Source: an uncultured Lachnospiraceae bacterium
GTDB taxonomy: Bacteria > Bacillota > Clostridia > Lachnospirales > Lachnospiraceae
Assembly (NCBI GenBank): GCA_948468325.1
Contig: CAOKHR010000139.1
Coordinates: 1-6,619, forward strand
DNA: 6,619 nucleotides
Direction of reading: 5' to 3'
Positions 1 through 5,956 of this stretch are shown piece after piece. The position numbers and the translations under genes were made by a program. The notes under the pieces were generated by a model. It did no database searches. It worked only from the letters and a program-made list of their open reading frames with translations, and was not told the DNA's origin. Positions within the stretch are counted from its first letter, which is position 1. Every line of letters begins with the position of its first letter.

Positions 1-765
1 GTTGTCAATGCAAAGAAAGCATCCAAGCAGATGAAAGCATTTGGAGAATTTTTTAACAATCAGATCGCGTTTGCAACGACAATTGTGCTGAGCAGAACAC
101 AGAGTACAACGTCTGCGCAGCTGGAACTGTGCGTAAAACAGATGCAGGAAATGAATCCGAAAGCAGCTGTGATTACGACGCCGTGGGATGAGATTTCCGG
201 CGAACAGATTTTACAGGTAATAGAAGGAAAAGATTCTCTGGAGATGAAAGTTCTTGCAGAAGAAGCTCACCGCAAAGAGGAAGAAGAACATATGCATCAT
301 CATGAGCACGAGGAGCACCATCACGACCACGGCCATGAGCATCATGAACATGGCCATGAAGAGCATCACGACCATGAGCACGGCCATGGAGAGCATCACG
401 GGCATGAGCAAGACCATGGAGCAGACTGCACTTGCGGGTGCCATGATCATGATCACGAACACGGGCATGGACATCACCATCATGCGGATGATATATTTAC
501 AAGCTGGGGAAAAGAGACACCGCATAAGTTTACAAAAGCAGAAATTGAGACAGCCGTTAAAGCCCTGTCGGAAGAGGACGCGTACGGTACTGTGCTGCGG
601 GCGAAAGGCATGGTGGAAAATGCAGAAGGCGGCTGGATTTATTTTGATATGGTGCCGGGAGAATATGAGATTCGTGAAGGAGAACCCGATTATACCGGGC
701 GCCTTTGTGTCATCGGTACAGATATAAAAGAAGATTTACTGGAAGAATTATTTGGAATCGCCTGA
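1..765 (+). CDS. CobW/COG0523-family GTP-binding protein with His-rich metal-binding stretch (5'-partial)
   Basis: The reading frame is open from base 1, so the start, Walker A and GCxCC motif lie left of the window; 254 residues are visible. The ATG at 31 is internal, because similarity to the family begins before it. The first ~95 residues look like the second half of a COG0523 G domain: a VVNA segment, then an IVLSRTQ segment (SRTQ at fragment residues 31-34) where the guanine-specificity NKxD motif normally sits, then an NPKAAVITTPWDEI stretch. Residues 97-161 hold 32 histidines in 65 positions, mixed with Glu, Asp and Gly, plus a CTCGC cluster at 143-147. Residues 162-254 fit a CobW_C-type domain. 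Family members deliver or insert metals (Zn, Co, Ni) using GTP; the His-rich part suggests metal storage or sensing, but the metal is not readable here. The next gene starts 16 bases downstream and is a paralogue, so the two are probably co-transcribed. Family assignment is firm; the substrate is unknown. Confidence 0.85.
   Translation, partial: VVNAKKASKQMKAFGEFFNNQIAFATTIVLSRTQSTTSAQLELCVKQMQEMNPKAAVITTPWDEISGEQILQVIEGKDSLEMKVLAEEAHRKEEEEHMHHHEHEEHHHDHGHEHHEHGHEEHHDHEHGHGEHHGHEQDHGADCTCGCHDHDHEHGHGHHHHADDIFTSWGKETPHKFTKAEIETAVKALSEEDAYGTVLRAKGMVENAEGGWIYFDMVPGEYEIREGEPDYTGRLCVIGTDIKEDLLEELFGIA
331..471 (+). repeat. Imperfect 30-bp repeats encoding the His-rich segment
   Basis: Positions 361-390 and 391-420 are adjacent 30-base units that differ at four positions. 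Positions 451-471 repeat 17 of 21 bases of 370-390, and 343-360 match 15 of 18 bases of 373-390. The unit is ten codons, so copy-number changes would keep the frame. The pattern suggests that the His-rich stretch grew by in-frame duplication. Confidence 0.65.
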
Positions 766-781
766 GGAAAGGAAAAAATAA

Positions 782-1723
782 ATGGAAGAGATCCCAGTAT
801 ACTTATTTACCGGATTTATGGACAGCGGTAAAACAACATTAATCCGTCAGACTTTGCTTGAAAACCACTTTGGCGAGGGAGCAAAAACTCTGTTAATTGT
901 CTGCGAAGACGGAGATGTGGAATATGATGAGGAAGAGCTTGCAGAAATTAATACCAAAATACTGACAGTTGAAAATGAGGAAGATTTTACAGAAACGCTT
1001 TTAAAAAATATAAATCTCCAGTATCTGCCTGACCAGGTTTTTATTGAATACAATGGTACATGGCATATGGATACGGTGCTTGAGACACATCTTCCGGCCG
1101 GATGGCTTGTGGTACAGTCTCTGGCAACTGTAGACGCTTCTACATTTGATATGTATTTAAACAATATGCGCGCAATGATTATGGAGCAGCTTTTTAAAGC
1201 GGATGTTGTTATTTTTAACCGCTGTAATGACGATACGCCGAGAGGAAAGTTCCGCCGCGCCGTAAAAGCAGTCAATCGTCCGGCGCAGATTGTATATGAA
1301 AGAGAAGACGGAACAGTAGATGAGAGTGAAGAAGAGCTTCCGTTTGATTTAAATCAGGAAGTCATCGAAATTTCCGATGCGGATTATGCAATCTGGTATA
1401 TGGACGCACAGGAAAACTACAAAAAATATGACGGTAAAAAAGTAGAGTTTACGGCACTTGTGTACAATCCGGATAAGATGAAAAAAGGAGTTATGGTGCC
1501 GGGGCGGTTTGCAATGACATGCTGTATTGAAGATATTACATTTTTGGGATTTAAGTGCAGATATCCGGATTCAAAAAATATTATGCATAAATCCTGGATT
1601 CATATTGTTGCAGAAATACGCGTGGAATTTGCAATGGAATACAAAGGAAAAGGGCCGGTTTTATATCCTGTCAGTATTGAATCGGCAGAAAAACCGGAAG
1701 ATGAACTTGTATATTTTTCATAA
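782..1723 (+). CDS. CobW-like P-loop GTPase fused to a DUF1980/YcgQ-like C-terminal domain
   Basis: This is a 313-residue protein. The ATG at 782 follows a GAGGAAAGG ribosome binding site at 764-772 and lies 16 bases after the upstream stop. Residues 1-165 are a COG0523-like G domain: Walker A GFMDSGKT at 11-18, a Walker B-like FIEYNG at 87-92, and NRCND at 146-150 in the NKxD position. The GCxCC metal motif usual between Walker A and Walker B is absent; the equivalent stretch (about 41-70) is acidic. From about residue 205 the protein changes character: YDGKKVEF at 216-223, VPGRFAMTCC at 239-248, a SWIHIVAEI strand at 271-279, and an ELVYF ending. These match my recollection of the C-terminal DUF1980 domain of YcgQ/TIGR03943 proteins, which are typically encoded beside COG0701 permeases. 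No membrane segment is visible, so it is probably cytoplasmic. It likely works with the adjacent His-rich GTPase in metal handling, possibly with a permease encoded outside the window. GTPase family is confident; the DUF1980 match is by motif memory. Confidence 0.8.
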   Translation: MEEIPVYLFTGFMDSGKTTLIRQTLLENHFGEGAKTLLIVCEDGDVEYDEEELAEINTKILTVENEEDFTETLLKNINLQYLPDQVFIEYNGTWHMDTVLETHLPAGWLVVQSLATVDASTFDMYLNNMRAMIMEQLFKADVVIFNRCNDDTPRGKFRRAVKAVNRPAQIVYEREDGTVDESEEELPFDLNQEVIEISDADYAIWYMDAQENYKKYDGKKVEFTALVYNPDKMKKGVMVPGRFAMTCCIEDITFLGFKCRYPDSKNIMHKSWIHIVAEIRVEFAMEYKGKGPVLYPVSIESAEKPEDELVYFS

Positions 1724-1731
1724 GAGGCAGT

Positions 1732-1764
1732 CAGGGGAGCGCTAAACGGCTCCCTTGTAATATA
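1732..1764 (+). terminator. Possible terminator hairpin after the GTPase pair
   Basis: Bases 1732-1740 pair with 1749-1757 (nine pairs, one G-U) around an eight-base loop, starting eight bases after the GTPase stop. What follows is AT-rich, but a real T run (1774-1780) comes only about 16 bases later, so this is a weak or atypical intrinsic terminator. Its position between two transcription units supports the call. Confidence 0.5.
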
Positions 1765-1824
1765 TTCTTACGATTTTTTTAATAAATTATTCCAAAATCT
1801 GACACTGATTTTTCAAATAGATTG

Positions 1825-1833
1825 TGATATACT
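1825..1833 (+). promoter_or_regulatory. Candidate extended -10 promoter for the amidase-deacetylase gene
   Basis: TGATATACT at 1825-1833 is an extended -10 element (TGn followed by TATACT, five of six matches to TATAAT). No good -35 lies at 17 bases; a CTGACA at 1799-1804 is too far upstream (23-base spacing). A transcript starting near 1840 would have a leader of about 45 bases before the ATG at 1884. Confidence 0.45.
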
Positions 1834-1870
1834 GTATAAGCAGCCGCATACACAGAACAACAGCAAAACG

Positions 1871-1878
1871 AGAAGAGG
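1871..1878 (+). promoter_or_regulatory. Ribosome binding site fixing the start at 1884
   Basis: AGAAGAGG ends five bases before the ATG at 1884. The frame stays open upstream to a GTG at 1824, but that codon overlaps the proposed -10 element and has no ribosome binding site, so 1884 is preferred. Confidence 0.75.
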
Positions 1879-1883
1879 TAGGT

Positions 1884-3512
1884 ATGAAATATATACGGGA
1901 AAGAAATGGGAAGAGAGAAATTGTAGAGAAGAGAAGACACAGCAGGGAATATATCATGCAGGCAGTTTTGAAATGGACACTGTGTATTTTATTACTGATT
2001 CTGGCTGTTTTATTGTTCCGGTTTTTTGATAAAAAGTTAAATGACGGCAAAATCGTAGATAAACTGATTCACGGCTCCGACGATATATCGCCGAAAGATG
2101 CGCAGCCAGAGAGCGAGATGCTTCTGGATACAGAGGAAAAGGAAGAAGAACCGGTGCTTAGCGTATGTCTGGATCCGGGACATGGAGGCATGGATCCCGG
2201 GTGCTACCAGGGGGAAAGAAAGGAATCGGATGATAACTGGAGACTGGCTTTGGCTGTTAAGGCAGAGATGGAGAAAGCCGGAATGGAAGTTATTATGACG
2301 AGGCAGGATAACGATACAAAAGTATTTTTAAAGGACAGGGTGGCAACGGCAAATGCATCCGGTGCAGATTATTTTGTTTCACTCCACCGGAACCAGGGCG
2401 ACGGATACGGAATAGAAACATGGATGACAGCAAGCGCAGGAGACGCAACGACGAAGCTTACAAACAATATTCACAATGCGCTTGTAACAGCAGGCGTGCA
2501 GAGAGACCGCGGTGTGAAAGTGGGAAATGAAACGGGAGAAGGTTCCGATTATTACGTTATCGGCAACACGACAATGCCGGCATGTCTGATTGAATTTGGT
2601 TTTATCAACAATGAGGAAGATAACCGTCTGTTTGATGCAAATCTTGAAGCTTATGCACAGGCAATAGCGTCAGCGGTACAAAGCACTTATGCGGAACTGG
2701 GCGATACGGATAATTTATCAAAGGAAGAAGAAGACGGCGAAGAAAGCGGGCAGGACGAACTTTCCCATGGCATGCGGTTAGAATATCCGCAAATTGACAA
2801 TATCAGCGCTTTGAGCGGTGAAATATTAGACTGGGGACAGGGCGGCGATGCAGATGAATATAACCGGCCGACAGGATGTTTAAGCTATCAGGAAAAATAT
2901 AAAGATTATACGGCAGATTTTATCATTCCAAATACAGAAAAGAAGATTTATCTTACATTGGATGAAGGATATGAATATGGCTGTACGCCGACAATTTTAA
3001 GTACACTGAAAGAGAAAAATGTCAAAGCAGTATTTTTTGTGACAAAGCCATATGCGGAAAAAGATCCGGATCTGGTGCAGCAGATGATTGACGACGGACA
3101 TATTGTTGGCAACCATTCTGTTACACATCCTGCAAAAGGACTGCCCAGCCAGTCGCTGGAGGAGCAGAGGCAGGAAGTTATGGGCCTGCACGATTATATC
3201 AAAGAAAAGTATGATTACGATATGTTTTTGTTTCGGTTTCCGGCAGGAAAATTCAGCGAACAGTCGCTTGCCGTTTTGAACAACTGCGGTTACCGAAGCG
3301 TCTTCTGGAGTTTTGCTTATCTGGATTATGATGTAAATAATCAGCCGGATGAGGCAGAATCTTTACAGAAGATGATTGATAAACTGCATCCGGGGGCAAT
3401 TTATCTGCTCCATGCAGAGTCCTGGACAAATACAAATGTTCTGGGACAGTTTATCGACAAGGCAAGAGAAGCGGGATACGAGTTCGCGCCATATACAGAT
3501 TCCATGAATTAA
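1884..3512 (+). CDS. Membrane-anchored bifunctional N-acetylmuramoyl-L-alanine amidase / PdaA-like polysaccharide deacetylase
   Basis: This is a 542-residue protein. A basic N-terminus (1-30) precedes one membrane segment at about 29-47, so both enzymatic domains should face outward. Residues 92-270 are an Amidase_3 domain: DPGHGG at 97-102 (zinc ligand H100), the ESDDNW segment with ligand E114, SLHRN at 166-170 (H168), and catalytic E237 in LIEFGF. It cleaves the bond between MurNAc and L-Ala. An acidic linker (about 273-295) leads to a NodB-fold deacetylase of the PdaA type: ILDWG at 314-318, TLDEGYEYG at 358-366 (catalytic D360), HSVTH at 411-415, RFPAG at 451-455, FWSFAYLDYDV at 474-484, and YLLH at 507-510. 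In Bacillus, CwlD (amidase) and PdaA (deacetylase) act in succession to make muramic-delta-lactam in the spore cortex; here both activities sit in one chain. All catalytic motifs appear intact. A vegetative wall-modifying role remains possible, since no sporulation promoter was recognised. Domain calls are strong; the sporulation role is inference. Confidence 0.88.
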   Translation: MKYIRERNGKREIVEKRRHSREYIMQAVLKWTLCILLLILAVLLFRFFDKKLNDGKIVDKLIHGSDDISPKDAQPESEMLLDTEEKEEEPVLSVCLDPGHGGMDPGCYQGERKESDDNWRLALAVKAEMEKAGMEVIMTRQDNDTKVFLKDRVATANASGADYFVSLHRNQGDGYGIETWMTASAGDATTKLTNNIHNALVTAGVQRDRGVKVGNETGEGSDYYVIGNTTMPACLIEFGFINNEEDNRLFDANLEAYAQAIASAVQSTYAELGDTDNLSKEEEDGEESGQDELSHGMRLEYPQIDNISALSGEILDWGQGGDADEYNRPTGCLSYQEKYKDYTADFIIPNTEKKIYLTLDEGYEYGCTPTILSTLKEKNVKAVFFVTKPYAEKDPDLVQQMIDDGHIVGNHSVTHPAKGLPSQSLEEQRQEVMGLHDYIKEKYDYDMFLFRFPAGKFSEQSLAVLNNCGYRSVFWSFAYLDYDVNNQPDEAESLQKMIDKLHPGAIYLLHAESWTNTNVLGQFIDKAREAGYEFAPYTDSMN

Positions 3513-3526
3513 GGGGCAACAAATGA

Positions 3527-3555
3527 TTGAATTTTTGAAGAGAATCTAGTATGAT
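3527..3555 (+). promoter_or_regulatory. Sigma-A-type promoter for nfnAB
   Basis: TTGAAT at 3527-3532 (four of six to TTGACA) is followed after exactly 17 bases by TATGAT at 3550-3555 (five of six to TATAAT). Initiation would be expected near 3562, inside the left arm of the adjoining palindrome. It starts just after the stop codon of the upstream gene, so nfnAB can be transcribed independently. Confidence 0.65.
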
Positions 3556-3587
3556 GTTTAAGACGGTAATAGTTTACCGTCTTAAAC
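3556..3587 (+). promoter_or_regulatory. Perfect 32-bp palindrome at the nfnAB start site, candidate operator
   Basis: The arms 3556-3569 and 3574-3587 are perfect reverse complements of 14 bases each around a TAGT spacer. The left arm abuts the -10 hexamer and covers the expected start site, where a bound dimeric repressor would block transcription. Neither arm is followed by a T run on either strand, which argues against an intrinsic terminator. The TAA-N4-TTA core has the spacing of Rex sites, but the outer bases do not match the Rex consensus TTGTTAA-N4-TTAACAA well. The binding protein is unknown. A 5' hairpin acting on mRNA stability is the alternative. Confidence 0.6.
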
Positions 3588-3607
3588 CATGTAATGGAAG
3601 ATAAATT

Positions 3608-3614
3608 GAGGAGG
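3608..3614 (+). promoter_or_regulatory. Strong ribosome binding site choosing the nfnA start at 3621
   Basis: GAGGAGG ends six bases before the ATG at 3621. An in-frame ATG at 3594 would add nine residues, but it has no ribosome binding site and would put this one inside the coding region. Confidence 0.85.
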
Positions 3615-3620
3615 ATAAAG

Positions 3621-4508
3621 ATGTATCCAATCGTAAAAAAAGAAAAATTGGCAGACAAGATTTTTCTGATGGACGTCAGGGCACCGAGGGTGGCGAAGAC
3701 TTGTGAGCCGGGGCAGTTTGTAATTGTAAAAATGGATGAAGAGGGAGAGAGAATTCCTTTGACGATTTGTGATTATGACAGAGAAGCTGGAACAATCACG
3801 ATTGTATTTCAGACAGTAGGTGCGTCAACGGAGCGTATGCAGTATTTGAATGAGGGGGATTCGTTTCAGGATTTTGTAGGGCCTCTGGGTTGTGCATCCG
3901 ATTTGGTTGATATGGAAATAGATGAGCTGAAGAAGAAGAAGATTGTATTTATTGCAGGCGGTGTAGGAACTGCGCCGGTATATCCGCAGGTAAAATGGCT
4001 GCATGAGCATGGTGTGGACTGCGATGTGATTATGGGTTCCAGAACAAAGGATTTGTTATTTTTTGTAGAAAAGATGGAAAAAGTTGCGACAAATCTTTAT
4101 GTGACAACGGATGACGGCAGCTACGGATTCCACGGCATGGGAACAAACCAGCTCCAGGCGCTTGTGGACGAAGGGCGTACATATGACCACTGCGTAGCAA
4201 TCGGTCCGATGATTATGATGAAATTTGTCTGTCTGCTGACGAAAAAATTAGAAATTCCGACGGTTGTATCCATGAATCCGATTATGGTGGACGGAACGGG
4301 AATGTGCGGCGCATGCCGGCTGACAGTCGGGGATGAAGTGAAGTTTGCCTGTGTAGACGGACCGGAATTTGACGGACATCTGGTGGATTTTGATCAGGCG
4401 ATGAAGCGCCAGCAGCTTTATAAAACAGAAGAAGGAAGGGCTATGTTAAAGCTTCAGGAAGGTGACACACACCATGGCGGCTGCGGACATTGCGGAGGTG
4501 AAGAATAA
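3621..4508 (+). CDS. nfnA: NfnA, small subunit of NADH-dependent reduced ferredoxin:NADP+ oxidoreductase
   Basis: This is a 295-residue ferredoxin-NADP reductase-like flavoprotein. The FAD-binding part includes PGQF at 30-33 and RIPLTICDYD at 44-53. The NAD-binding part includes IAGGVGTAPVYPQ at 111-123. Near the C-terminus, MVDGTGMCGACR (222-233) and FACVDGPEFDG (242-252) give a [2Fe-2S] site with D224, C229, C232 and C244. The spacing agrees with the unusual Asp plus three Cys ligation known for Thermotoga NfnA. The subunit accepts NADH at its FAD, and NfnB carries ferredoxin and NADPH chemistry; together they bifurcate electrons in the cytoplasm. The chain ends in a short Cys/His tail, HHGGCGHCGG at 284-293, which I do not associate with the core fold. 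It overlaps nfnB by one base, so the two are translationally coupled. PyrK-type or sulfide dehydrogenase subunits are close relatives; pairing with a GltD-like partner favours NfnA. Confidence 0.87.
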   Translation: MYPIVKKEKLADKIFLMDVRAPRVAKTCEPGQFVIVKMDEEGERIPLTICDYDREAGTITIVFQTVGASTERMQYLNEGDSFQDFVGPLGCASDLVDMEIDELKKKKIVFIAGGVGTAPVYPQVKWLHEHGVDCDVIMGSRTKDLLFFVEKMEKVATNLYVTTDDGSYGFHGMGTNQLQALVDEGRTYDHCVAIGPMIMMKFVCLLTKKLEIPTVVSMNPIMVDGTGMCGACRLTVGDEVKFACVDGPEFDGHLVDFDQAMKRQQLYKTEEGRAMLKLQEGDTHHGGCGHCGGEE

Positions 4509-5893
4509 TGGATGTATTAAAGAAAGTACCCGTAAGAGAACAAAAACCGGAGGTTAGGGCAAAAAATTTCGAGGAAGTCTGTCTGGGATATGATGCTGCG
4601 GAGGCAGTCAGCGAAGCAGAAAGATGTTTAAACTGTAAGAACGCACAGTGCGTTAAAGGATGTCCGGTATCCATTGATATTCCGGGATTTATATCAGAGA
4701 TTAAGAGCCGGAATTTTGAAAAGGCATATGAAATATTAAGCGATAGCTCCGCACTTCCGGCTGTCTGCGGCCGTGTATGCCCGCAGGAGAGCCAGTGTGA
4801 GGGAAAATGTATCAGGGGATTTAAAGGCGAGCCGGTTTCCATCGGTAAATTGGAGCGGTTTACAGCCGACTGGGCAAGAGAAAACGGTATTGTTCCCAAG
4901 TCGGATCAGGAGAAAAACGGCCGCAAGGTGGCTGTGATTGGTTCCGGTCCCGCAGGACTTACCTGTGCGGGTGATCTTGCAAAGATGGGCTATGACGTAA
5001 CGATTTTTGAAGCGCTGCATGAACCGGGCGGTGTATTGATTTACGGTATTCCGGAGTTCCGTCTTCCGAAACAGGAAGTTGTGGCAAAGGAAGTGGAAAA
5101 CGTAAAAGCGCTGGGCGTGAAAATAGAGACAAATGTAGTCATCGGCAAATCTACAACGATTGACGAACTGATGGAAGAAGAAGGATTTGAGGCCGTATTT
5201 ATCGGTTCCGGCGCAGGACTTCCAAGATTTATGGGAATTCCGGGAGAACAGGCAAACGGCGTATTTTCCGCAAATGAATTTCTGACAAGAAATAACCTCA
5301 TGAAAGCATTCCGTGAAGAATACGATACGCCGATTATGAAAGGAAAGAAAGTGGCTGTTGTCGGAGGCGGCAACGTGGCGATGGATGCTGCCAGAACAGC
5401 ACTGCGCCTTGGGGCAGAAGTACATATTGTATACCGCAGAAGCGAAGCAGAGCTTCCAGCCAGGGTAGAAGAAGTACACCATGCAAAAGAAGAAGGAATT
5501 ATTTTTAATCTTCTGACGAATCCAAAAGAGATTTTAGTAGACGAAAACGGCTGGGTCAGGGGAATGACCTGTATCAGAATGGAGCTGGGCGAGCCGGATG
5601 AATCAGGCAGAAGATCTCCGGTAGAAGTGGCAGGATCTGAGTTTGAAATTGAACTGGACACCGTCATTATGTCTCTTGGAACTTCTCCGAACCCATTGAT
5701 TTCTTCTACAACAAAAGGGCTTGACACGAACCGCAGAAAATGCATTGTGGCAGAAGAGGCAAACGGGGCAACTTCAAAACCGGGTGTATTTGCCGGAGGA
5801 GACGCCGTTACGGGCGCTGCGACAGTTATTCTTGCCATGGGTGCAGGAAAAGCAGCGGCGAAAGGTATTCATGAATATTTATCCGGAAAATAG
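4508..5893 (+). CDS. nfnB: NfnB, large subunit of NADH-dependent reduced ferredoxin:NADP+ oxidoreductase (GltD-like)
   Basis: This is a 461-residue protein. The ATG sits in a TAATG overlap with nfnA, seven bases after a GGAGGTG site at 4494-4500 inside nfnA. The N-terminal iron-sulfur domain has cysteines at 40, 43, 48 and 52 and at 87, 91, 97 and 101, enough for two [4Fe-4S] clusters. An FAD-binding Rossmann motif VIGSGPAG follows at 143-150. The NADPH-binding domain has VVGGGNVAMD at 284-293 and VYRRSEAELPAR at 308-319. A C-terminal FAD-contact segment, FAGGDAVTGAATV, lies at 428-440. Many databases would label this glutamate synthase small subunit (GltD), but no large GltB subunit is present and the neighbour is NfnA, so the bifurcating transhydrogenase is the better reading. 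This FAD is the bifurcation site in characterised Nfn enzymes: NADPH electrons are split between ferredoxin and NAD+, or the reverse. A strong terminator follows about 65 bases downstream. Confidence 0.88.
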   Translation: MDVLKKVPVREQKPEVRAKNFEEVCLGYDAAEAVSEAERCLNCKNAQCVKGCPVSIDIPGFISEIKSRNFEKAYEILSDSSALPAVCGRVCPQESQCEGKCIRGFKGEPVSIGKLERFTADWARENGIVPKSDQEKNGRKVAVIGSGPAGLTCAGDLAKMGYDVTIFEALHEPGGVLIYGIPEFRLPKQEVVAKEVENVKALGVKIETNVVIGKSTTIDELMEEEGFEAVFIGSGAGLPRFMGIPGEQANGVFSANEFLTRNNLMKAFREEYDTPIMKGKKVAVVGGGNVAMDAARTALRLGAEVHIVYRRSEAELPARVEEVHHAKEEGIIFNLLTNPKEILVDENGWVRGMTCIRMELGEPDESGRRSPVEVAGSEFEIELDTVIMSLGTSPNPLISSTTKGLDTNRRKCIVAEEANGATSKPGVFAGGDAVTGAATVILAMGAGKAAAKGIHEYLSGK

Positions 5894-5910
5894 ATAATAC
5901 TTTGTAAAGC

Positions 5911-5946
5911 GGCCGAATGGCCATAATGGGATGCCCTTTAGGGTAT
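5911..5946 (+). other. Two small hairpins in the nfnB 3' region
   Basis: GGCC-GAAT-GGCC at 5911-5922 and ATGCCC-TTTA-GGGTAT at 5931-5946 (one G-U pair) can form two short stems between the nfnB stop and the terminator. They have no T tract. They may help stabilise the 3' end of the mRNA or may be chance. Confidence 0.25.
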
Positions 5947-5956
5947 AAATTCAGGT

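Noticed and set aside
31..33. ATG at 31 as the start of the first gene
   Set aside because: The frame is open to base 1 and the residues before the ATG fit the family, so the gene begins outside the window.
211..525. Minus-strand open frame opposite the His-rich region
   Set aside because: Its Met/Val-rich composition is the mirror of His codons (cat/cac read as atg/gtg); it has no ribosome binding site and a confident gene lies on the other strand.
254..727. Plus-strand open frame in a second frame over the His-rich region
   Set aside because: Low-complexity Met/Thr/Ile product caused by the repeated codons; the CobW-family frame covers it fully.
847..1275. Minus-strand open frame opposite the second GTPase
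   Set aside because: Ser/Thr-rich shadow product with no domain, over a gene with clear P-loop motifs.
1824..1826. GTG at 1824 as the start of the amidase-deacetylase
   Set aside because: It overlaps the candidate -10 element and lacks a ribosome binding site; the ATG at 1884 has one and leads straight into a typical N-terminal anchor.
3556..3587. The palindrome as an intrinsic terminator for the upstream gene
   Set aside because: No T tract follows either arm and a promoter directly abuts it, so an operator or leader element is more likely.
3594..3596. ATG at 3594 as the nfnA start
   Set aside because: No ribosome binding site; GAGGAGG at 3608-3614 serves the ATG at 3621, and the added residues do not match the family.
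4736..5838. Two long minus-strand open frames opposite nfnB
   Set aside because: Compositional shadows of the strongly supported nfnB gene; no recognisable domains or start signals.
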